Shown: in pieces, positions 1 to 5,229 of the stretch
Position numbering within the stretch: position 1 is the first letter of the stretch
Layout of the letters: every line of letters begins with the position of its first letter
Origin: an uncultured Opitutia bacterium
GTDB taxonomy: Bacteria; Verrucomicrobiota; Verrucomicrobiia; Opitutales; UBA953
Direction: 5' to 3'
NCBI GenBank assembly: GCA_937875975.1
Contig: CALEEU010000033.1
Span: 1 to 6,480 of the forward strand
DNA: 6,480 bases
The notes under the pieces: model-generated
Seen by the model: only the letters and a program-made list of their open reading frames with translations
The model's database searches: none
Told to the model about the DNA's origin: nothing
Program-made: the position numbers and the translations under genes

Positions 1-36
1 CGGCCGAGGGCTCTCAAAGGTTTTCTTTCCTTAACG

Positions 37-1200
37 ATGTTCGCCAAGCCCCCGAGAAACATCCTCCTTTGGGTCGCCATCCTCGCCGCGGTCTCCCTGG
101 TCGTCGGCGCCGCTGGGGCGGGCTTTCTCCATGCCCTCGAGGCCGTCACTAGGCTCTACCAGTCGACTCCTTGGCTGATCGTCTCCTTGCCGTTCATCGG
201 ACTACTCACGGTCTGGCTCTACAAGGGCCCCCTGAAGGCCTCTGCCGGGGGCGTGAAGGACCTGATCGCCCAGATCAAGGCTCCGACCACCCCCCTGCCT
301 GCGACCATGGGGCCGTCGATCATCGGGGCGACCCTACTCTCTCACCTTGGCGGGGCCTCGGTCGGCCGAGAAGGCACCGCCCTCCAGATGGGCGGCGCGA
401 TCGCCGACCAAGGTTCGCGCTGGATTGACCTGAACGAATCCGAACGACGCACCTTGATTCTCTGCGGGGTCTCGGCTGGCTTTGCGACCGTCTTCGGCAC
501 GCCGATCGCCGCGGCGATTTTCGCCTTGGAGTTCGTGCGACTTCGCAGCTGGGCGATCATTCCCTGCTTAGCTACCGCCTTCCTCGCGGACCTCGTGGGT
601 CGTAAGCTCTTCTTCGCCCAGCATGCCAACTACCGCCTACCCCTCCCGGCGGATTACGATCTCAGCGGTCTCGGCTCCGCATTGGCGCTCGGGGTCGCCT
701 GTGGTCTGATCGCACGTCTGTATGTCTGGCTATCTCGACGGGAAGCGGCTCGTCCTAATCCCGAGCCGTATAGGCTCATCTTTTTCACCGGCGTGTTGTT
801 CTCGCTGGCAGTGTACTTCAAACAGTTAAGCGATTTCACGGGGCTCGGCTTGCCAGTGATCGAAGCCGCGTTGGTCGAACCCGCGCCTCCACTATATTTT
901 ATCCAAAAGTTTGTTTTGACGGGCATGTGCGTATGGGCCGGCTTCCGCGGCGGCGAAGTCACCCCGCTCTTCTTCATCGGCGCGACCCTCGGCAGCGCCG
1001 CCGCCGTCCTGCTGAGCCTTCCGCTGAGCGTCTGCGCCGCGCTCGGGTTCGTCGCCGTCTTCGCCGGTGCAGGAGCCGTCCCACTGGCCTGCGCGGTCAT
1101 GGCCTGCGAACTCTTTGGTCCTTCAATCGGCGGCTACGCCCTGGTCACCTGCGCCGTCAGTTGGCTCGTCGCCGGTCGCAAGGGACTGTACGCGGAATAA
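37..1200 (+). CDS. CLC-family fluoride/proton antiporter (CLC-F type)
   Basis: A 387-residue polytopic inner-membrane protein of the CLC family, probably exporting fluoride in exchange for protons. Seen: the gating-glutamate motif GREGT (110-114, E112) followed by ALQMGG; GGEVTPLFFIGATLG (305-319, E307 and T309); GFVAVFAGAG (337-346); and GGYALV (365-370, Y367) near the C terminus. GREGT and GEVTP are, as I know the family, marks of the CLC-F clade rather than chloride CLCs, which carry GSGIP and GxFxP. The first filter segment reads GVKDLIAQIKAP (72-83), where CLC-F members usually have an Asn or Met right after the Gly; here it is V73. There are no C-terminal CBS domains, as is usual for this clade. 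The ATG at 37 is chosen because a hydrophobic helix begins at about residue 9; the upstream 20 bases are pyrimidine-rich with no Shine-Dalgarno. No fluoride riboswitch is visible in bases 1-36, but one could lie further upstream. Transport of another halide is the main alternative. Confidence 0.9.
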   Translation: MFAKPPRNILLWVAILAAVSLVVGAAGAGFLHALEAVTRLYQSTPWLIVSLPFIGLLTVWLYKGPLKASAGGVKDLIAQIKAPTTPLPATMGPSIIGATLLSHLGGASVGREGTALQMGGAIADQGSRWIDLNESERRTLILCGVSAGFATVFGTPIAAAIFALEFVRLRSWAIIPCLATAFLADLVGRKLFFAQHANYRLPLPADYDLSGLGSALALGVACGLIARLYVWLSRREAARPNPEPYRLIFFTGVLFSLAVYFKQLSDFTGLGLPVIEAALVEPAPPLYFIQKFVLTGMCVWAGFRGGEVTPLFFIGATLGSAAAVLLSLPLSVCAALGFVAVFAGAGAVPLACAVMACELFGPSIGGYALVTCAVSWLVAGRKGLYAE

Positions 1201-1215
1201 GTCAAACTGCTCACA

Positions 1216-1236
1216 GGCCGCTTCTAGCGTCCGGCC
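1216..1236. terminator. Weak hairpin at convergent gene ends
   Basis: GGCCG (1216-1220) and CGGCC (1232-1236) can form a 5-base-pair stem with an 11-base loop spanning the 23-base gap between the CLC gene and the convergent ThuA fusion gene, including the latter's TAG stop. There is no T-tract on either side, so this is at most a weak or factor-assisted terminator and may be chance in GC-rich DNA. Confidence 0.2.
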
Positions 1237-2963
1237 GCAAGCTGCAAGGTCGTCTCGTTGAAGAACTCAATGCACTTGGCGAGCTTGGGCATCGATTCCG
1301 TCCATTCGCGGGAGTACTCGATGCCGATCATGGTCGGCTTGATGCCGAGACGGTCGAGCTCGACCAGAAATTCCCTCGCCCGTCCGACGCCGGTCCCCCA
1401 AGGAACGTCGTGACCACTCTTGCCCGCCTCGTGCAAATCGTGCATCTGGACGGTGATGATCCGCTCCTTGAGGAGCCGCAAAGATGCAACCGGATCGATG
1501 CCGAGCCTGAGCCAATAGCCGAGATCAGGGGCGGCGCCGATGCGCCGGCTGCGTCCTTCGCAAAGCGCCAGCACCATCTCCGGTCGCCACAGATGCGGAG
1601 AGATGTCCGGCCCATGGTTATGGATGCCGATATTGATGCCATACTCGTTGGCCAGCTTGTCGAGGAGGTCAAGCTGCGCGGCCTTCGGCTCACAGATGAA
1701 GGTCTCGACGCCCATCTTGTTGCCGAAGGCGAATAGCTTCCGGCAGGCAGTCTCATCGGACGGCACGGTCTGCACATAGTAGACCGGCATACGGACGCCA
1801 TGGGACTCCAACTTCATCCGCACCTGGCGAAGCTGGTCGTCGTCCAGCTGCTGGTCGAAGTTCCTGGGGATATCCTTGCTCGTCCGCTGCATGAAACTGA
1901 GTCCGCCGATATAAGGCAGACCAAGCTCGGCGGTCTTCTCGATGGCTTCGAAGAGGGTATACTTATGAAAGGTGTAAGCTTCCATGCCCAGGCGCCAACC
2001 CAGCTTCTCATGGGCTCGGACGGCGGTCGTTAGGAAGGCGCTAGGGGTGGTGGGCGCGGCGAGATCCCCTAGGACGAACTGCGCGGCATCCAGATAGAAG
2101 CGGAGCATCTTCCGGTCCTCGAACACGTGCGGGCTATGGGCGAGGGCGGAATAGAAGACCCTGCCTTTGCCGTATTGCCGGACCCAAGCCAGCGCATAGT
2201 CGTTGTCGGCACGTAAGCAGGAGTCGCCCGGCTTGTAGGTGGAGAGGTCCGTCTTCTCGGTGTCGATCTTAAGCAACACGCGAACACACTTCCGGGAATA
2301 AGGAGCGTGGAACCGGAAGATCTCGTCCGACCAAGCATACTCGGTGCCGCCGAAAGTTCTCAGCAAAGGATGCGCCGCGTCATCCAAGCCCATGACGATG
2401 GGTTCCTTGACGTAACCGCCGCGATGATTCGCACCTCGCGCGCCGATCATATGCCCGAACTCCGCCCAATCCTCCAAGGGCGGCCACTGCCACTTGGTGA
2501 AGGCCAAGGAGGTGCCATGCACCCCCATCAGGCCGCCGCCCCGCGTGACGAATTCGAGGAGGTTCTGTCGGCGCTCCGGCTCCGCCACGCAGGCGCCGAT
2601 ATTGTTATTTAGGAAGACGGCGTCGAAACCGCTTAGCGTCTCCCGGTCGAACATCGCCGGGTCTTCGCTGATGACAGCCTCGAAGGCACCCGTCCGCTCG
2701 CCGAAAAGCCTGAAGGCTTCGCTGCCGGCCAAGATGGAAGCACGATGGCCGTCGTATTCGAGGTTACGATTGAAGATGAGGAGTCGGCGCGGCTTGAGCG
2801 GCTTGACGGTCGGAACAGCAGGGATGGCCTGTTCAAGGCGCTTCCACTCCGGCGAACCAGGGACGAGCGAGACTTCCTTGCCCGTCGACTTAGCAGTCAC
2901 AGCCAAAGGCGAAATAAGCAAGGCCGCCAAGGCAGAGTTCTTCAGGAAATCGCGACGATTCAT
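1224..2963 (-). CDS. Tat-exported ThuA domain / sugar phosphate isomerase-epimerase fusion protein
   Basis: A 579-residue protein in three parts. Residues 1-26 are a Tat-type signal (NRRDFLKNS, hydrophobic stretch, probable cleavage after V-T-A at residue 24), so it likely acts in the periplasm. Residues about 59-298 are a ThuA-like (class I glutamine amidotransferase-like) domain: GGGLMGVHG (142-150), DEIFRFH (213-219) and GKGRVFYSALAHS (265-277). Residues about 321-575 are a xylose-isomerase-like TIM barrel: GIHNHG (446-451), APDLGYW (478-484), VQMHD (505-509) and GIEYS (547-551). By family analogy, E425, D480, H508 and E549 could ligate a divalent metal. This suggests epimerisation, isomerisation or oxidoreductive handling of a sugar or polyol, substrate unknown. 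The frame stays open to an ATG at 3158, but the start at 2963 places the twin-arginine motif at the N terminus and is much more likely. No Shine-Dalgarno precedes it. It converges on the CLC gene and diverges from mqo. Confidence 0.88.
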   Translation of the reverse strand: MNRRDFLKNSALAALLISPLAVTAKSTGKEVSLVPGSPEWKRLEQAIPAVPTVKPLKPRRLLIFNRNLEYDGHRASILAGSEAFRLFGERTGAFEAVISEDPAMFDRETLSGFDAVFLNNNIGACVAEPERRQNLLEFVTRGGGLMGVHGTSLAFTKWQWPPLEDWAEFGHMIGARGANHRGGYVKEPIVMGLDDAAHPLLRTFGGTEYAWSDEIFRFHAPYSRKCVRVLLKIDTEKTDLSTYKPGDSCLRADNDYALAWVRQYGKGRVFYSALAHSPHVFEDRKMLRFYLDAAQFVLGDLAAPTTPSAFLTTAVRAHEKLGWRLGMEAYTFHKYTLFEAIEKTAELGLPYIGGLSFMQRTSKDIPRNFDQQLDDDQLRQVRMKLESHGVRMPVYYVQTVPSDETACRKLFAFGNKMGVETFICEPKAAQLDLLDKLANEYGINIGIHNHGPDISPHLWRPEMVLALCEGRSRRIGAAPDLGYWLRLGIDPVASLRLLKERIITVQMHDLHEAGKSGHDVPWGTGVGRAREFLVELDRLGIKPTMIGIEYSREWTESMPKLAKCIEFFNETTLQLAAGR

Positions 2964-3031
2964 GGGAGCAGGGTTTTGGGACCGATAGCCGAGGCCTTGT
3001 GTCCACAGATTGCAACCACCGCCTGCGTTCC

Positions 3032-3048
3032 CCTCTTGAATTAAGAGG
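3032..3048. promoter_or_regulatory. 17-base palindrome in divergent promoter region (possible operator)
   Basis: CCTCTT (3032-3037) and AAGAGG (3043-3048) are perfect inverted arms around GAATT, inside the 207-base spacer between the divergently transcribed ThuA fusion gene and mqo. The size and symmetry fit a dimeric regulator's site, or a hairpin in a leader RNA of the fusion gene, whose start codon lies about 70 bases away. No convincing -35/-10 pair was found for either gene; TAACTA at 3128-3133 is a possible but weak -10 for mqo. The rest of the spacer shows only the small hairpin at 3087-3099. Confidence 0.35.
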
Positions 3049-3086
3049 CCCCCCAACGGACTTGCCATGCAGGGAGTAAGGGCTAT

Positions 3087-3099
3087 GGCTTGCAAAGCC
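3087..3099. other. Short hairpin in the mqo upstream region
   Basis: GGCTT (3087-3091) and AAGCC (3095-3099) form a 5-base-pair stem with a GCA loop, about 70 bases before the mqo start. It could be part of an operator or of the 5' leader. The stem is short and could be chance. Confidence 0.2.
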
Positions 3100-3170
3100 G
3101 CCCAGTGATTCCGCTGGCATCCCGCCCTAACTATTTCCGAACGTCCATTAACCGACACTTACCCAAACAA

Positions 3171-4676
3171 ATGCCGACCGCCACCCACGTTGAAGACCCC
3201 GATGTCATCCTGATTGGCAGCGGGGTGATGTCGGCCAATCTCGGAGCGATGCTGAAGCGGCTCGATCCGCGACTTTCCATCCAGCTCTATGAGGCCAGCG
3301 ATGGCTTGGCACAGGAGAGTTCGGATGGCTGGAATAACGCTGGCACTGGGCATGCGGGGATCTGCGAGCTGAGTTACACGCCCAAGCGCGAGGCGGATGG
3401 CTCGGTGAAGGTGGCCAAGGTCATCGAGATCTTCGAGCAGTTCGAGCAATCGAAACACTTCTGGAGCTACGCGGTGGCCAACGATATGGCCAGTCACCCG
3501 AAGGAATTCATCAATCCCGTCCCCCACATTAGCTTTGTGCATGGAGCTGACCAGGTGGAATTCCTCAAGGCCCGTCACGCCGGAATGTCGGCCCACCATT
3601 TCTTCCGGGAGATGGTCTTCACTACTGACCGCACCACCCTGGCGAGTTGGGCACCGCTCCTGGTCGAAGGTCGGGGCGACGAACCCATTGCCGCCACAAA
3701 GATGGACGGGGGCACCGATGTGAACTTTGGCGCCATCTCTCGCAAACTGCTAAGCTGGCTAGGACGGCAGGAGGGATGCGGGATCGCCTCCGGCCATCGC
3801 GTAATCGGCCTGCGTAGAGACGGCACGGGCTGGGAAGTCCGTGTGAAGGAGTCAGCGACGGGGCTGGTGCGGACAAACCGCGCCAAGTTCGTCTTTGTCG
3901 GCGCGGGCGGCGGCACGCTTCCGCTGCTACAGATGTCCGGCATTCCGGAGGCAAAGGGCCTAGGCGGTTTCCCTATCGGCGGCCAGTGGCTCATTTGCGA
4001 CAATCCGGAAATCGTCGAGAAGCACCAGGCAAAGGTCTATGGTCAAGCGCTGGCCGCGGCCCCGACGATGGCTGTGCCGCACCTCGACACCCGCATCTTG
4101 GATGGCAGGAAAACGCTACTTTTCGGTCCCTTCGCCGCCTGGACGACGAAGTTCCTGCACCAGCAGGGCCGCTACACCGACCTACCCTTCTCCATTCGTC
4201 CTGACAACCTCTCGACCCTCGTCAATATTGGCATCCATAACCTCGACCTTGTCCGCTACCTCATCCAGCAGGGCACGCAGAGCATGCGGAATCGCATCGA
4301 GGTGCTGAAGATTTTCTATCCGGCCGCCCAGGCTGCGGATTGGAAGTTGATCGACGCAGGCATTCGGGTGCAGGCCATCAAGAAGACGGATGGTCAGGCC
4401 GGCATTGTCCACTACGGCACCGAGGTCATCACCGATGCCGCTTGCAGCATCTCCGCGCTGCTCGGAGCCTCGCCTGGCGCCTCGGTCTCGGTAAACGTTG
4501 TGCTCGAGGTCATCAGGAAATGCTTCCCCGCCTTGCTCGCCAGCCCAGAGGGGCACGCGCGGATGAAGGCGATGATCCCGACCTTCGACCTGGATATTAA
4601 GCTACCTGAGAACGCCGAGCAGTACCGCGAGTATAGTCAGCGGGCGGATACGATCCTCGGGCTCCGGGCAAGCTGA
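3171..4676 (+). CDS. mqo: Malate:quinone oxidoreductase
   Basis: A 501-residue FAD enzyme that oxidises malate to oxaloacetate at the inner face of the cytoplasmic membrane and passes electrons to quinone, serving the TCA cycle and respiratory chain. Seen: the FAD-binding start DVILIGSGVMSANLG (11-25), an acidic strand end (YEAS, 40-43) and the Mqo signature WNNAGTGHAGICELSYTP (54-71). Also seen: NPVPHISFVHG (115-125), GGTDVNFG (180-187), the second dinucleotide-fold segment FVFVGAGGGT (240-249), GGFPIGGQW (265-273) and LLFGPFA (316-322). Length matches the roughly 450-550 residues of the family, and no motif is missing. The frame extends back to an ATG at 3090, but the start at 3171 puts the FAD fold at the usual distance from the N terminus. 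No Shine-Dalgarno precedes either start. The gene appears monocistronic: its left neighbour diverges and its right neighbour converges. Confidence 0.96.
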   Translation: MPTATHVEDPDVILIGSGVMSANLGAMLKRLDPRLSIQLYEASDGLAQESSDGWNNAGTGHAGICELSYTPKREADGSVKVAKVIEIFEQFEQSKHFWSYAVANDMASHPKEFINPVPHISFVHGADQVEFLKARHAGMSAHHFFREMVFTTDRTTLASWAPLLVEGRGDEPIAATKMDGGTDVNFGAISRKLLSWLGRQEGCGIASGHRVIGLRRDGTGWEVRVKESATGLVRTNRAKFVFVGAGGGTLPLLQMSGIPEAKGLGGFPIGGQWLICDNPEIVEKHQAKVYGQALAAAPTMAVPHLDTRILDGRKTLLFGPFAAWTTKFLHQQGRYTDLPFSIRPDNLSTLVNIGIHNLDLVRYLIQQGTQSMRNRIEVLKIFYPAAQAADWKLIDAGIRVQAIKKTDGQAGIVHYGTEVITDAACSISALLGASPGASVSVNVVLEVIRKCFPALLASPEGHARMKAMIPTFDLDIKLPENAEQYREYSQRADTILGLRAS

Positions 4677-4707
4677 CCGGCGGATTAACCTAGAAACTAA
4701 CCCTTCG

Positions 4708-4720
4708 CCGCGAGGCGCGG
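4708..4720. terminator. GC-rich hairpin after mqo
   Basis: CCGCG (4708-4712) and CGCGG (4716-4720) pair around an AGG loop 31 bases after the mqo stop; G-U and C-G pairs can extend the base of the stem. No U-tract follows, so intrinsic termination is uncertain. Confidence 0.3.
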
Positions 4721-4752
4721 TGGGAATCGGAGAGGATGGGAATAGCTCTGGC

Positions 4753-4769
4753 CGATGCCTACGGCATCG
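4753..4769. terminator. 7-base-pair hairpin between convergent mqo and Dabb genes
   Basis: CGATGCC (4753-4759) and GGCATCG (4763-4769) form a perfect stem with a TAC loop in the middle of the 125-base convergent spacer. Because it is symmetric it could slow polymerase from both sides. Neither strand has a T-tract next to it, so the terminator call is tentative. Confidence 0.35.
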
Positions 4770-4801
4770 CCTGTTCGCCTGACGGCTCACCAAACCAGTT
4801 C

Positions 4802-5098
4802 TCAGACGGTGAAATCAAAGACCATCACGCGTTCGAGGTTCGGGACGACAATCAACTTCACGCGCTCGTGCTCGGGGTGCGGGAGATAGCGGTCACGGCT
4901 CTGCGGGGTATCGAAAGTCATGACGAACCCGTGCGTGAAGCCGTCGTTGAGGCCTTCGTCGCTCTGGTAGACGCCATGCTGCATGGAGAGCAGTCCGGGG
5001 ATCTTGCCGACCATGCCGCGCATCTCAGCGAAGCAAGTGTCGATCTGTGTCGGGGTGACGCCCTGCTTGAAGACGAAAGTTCCGTAGTGGTAGACCAT
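4802..5098 (-). CDS. Dabb (stress-responsive alpha/beta barrel) domain protein
   Basis: A 98-residue protein filled by a single dimeric alpha/beta-barrel (Dabb, ferredoxin-like) domain. Seen: the N-terminal strand VYHYGTFVFK (2-11), a helix about 15-31, the IPGLLSMQHGVY strand (33-44), then THGFVMTFDTPQSRDRYLPH (55-74), the characteristic histidine-plus-strand and YLPHPEH segment, and a final strand RVMVFDF (90-96). Family members are small, soluble and usually homodimeric. Functions range from stress proteins to small-molecule enzymes, so no reaction can be assigned. There is no signal peptide. The gene lies 131 bases downstream of the second ThuA gene on the same strand and could be its operon partner. 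Its ATG is only 7 bases after the base of the large inverted repeat at 5106-5227, which leaves no room for a normal ribosome binding site. It converges on mqo. Confidence 0.85.
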   Translation of the reverse strand: MVYHYGTFVFKQGVTPTQIDTCFAEMRGMVGKIPGLLSMQHGVYQSDEGLNDGFTHGFVMTFDTPQSRDRYLPHPEHERVKLIVVPNLERVMVFDFTV

Positions 5099-5105
5099 TG
5101 TATCT

Positions 5106-5227
5106 AGAGTATTGAGTATGGAGTATTGAGTATAGAAAAGACAGCAGGAGGCATCAGCGAAGGAGTACTATTTCTTAGGGTGTTTAGGTCACTCCCCCGA
5201 TACTCGATACTCCATACTCAATACTCT
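5106..5227. repeat. Inverted-repeat element built from GAGTAT heptads
   Basis: Left arm 5106-5133 and right arm 5200-5227 are reverse complements over 28 bases with one mismatch (T5127 against G5206, a wobble pair if the + strand is transcribed). Each arm is itself a tandem array: four GAGTAT units whose seventh base is T, G, T in the left arm and T, G, C in the right arm read as its complement. The 66-base centre (5134-5199) codes for nothing recognisable and contains a lesser GGAGT/ACTCC pairing (5162-5166 with 5191-5195). It fills nearly all of the 131-base spacer: one end begins 2 bases after the stop of the second ThuA gene and the other ends 7 bases before the Dabb start codon. It could be a mobile REP/MITE-like intergenic repeat, an mRNA-stabilising or terminating hairpin, or both. 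No flanking target duplication is evident. Confidence 0.8.
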
Positions 5228-5229
5228 CT

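Noticed and set aside
1..36. Fluoride (crcB-type) riboswitch before the CLC-F gene
   Set aside because: Only 36 bases are available; none of the conserved riboswitch segments I know can be recognised in them. It may lie outside the window.
927..1736. 269-codon open frame on the + strand overlapping the ends of the CLC and ThuA fusion genes
   Set aside because: It is an Arg-rich frame overlapping well-supported genes on both strands, with no recognisable domain; it is an artefact of GC-rich codon use.
2964..3158. 65-residue N-terminal extension of the ThuA fusion protein
   Set aside because: The translation is low in conservation signals and would bury the twin-arginine signal peptide in the middle of the protein; the start at 2963 is more natural.
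3090..3170. 27-residue N-terminal extension of Mqo
   Set aside because: The FAD fold begins about 10 residues after the Met at 3171, as is usual for the family, and the extension overlaps a hairpin in the promoter region.
5106..5227. Possible CRISPR array
   Set aside because: The repeats are 7-base tandem units arranged as an inverted pair, without spacers of uniform length between direct repeats.
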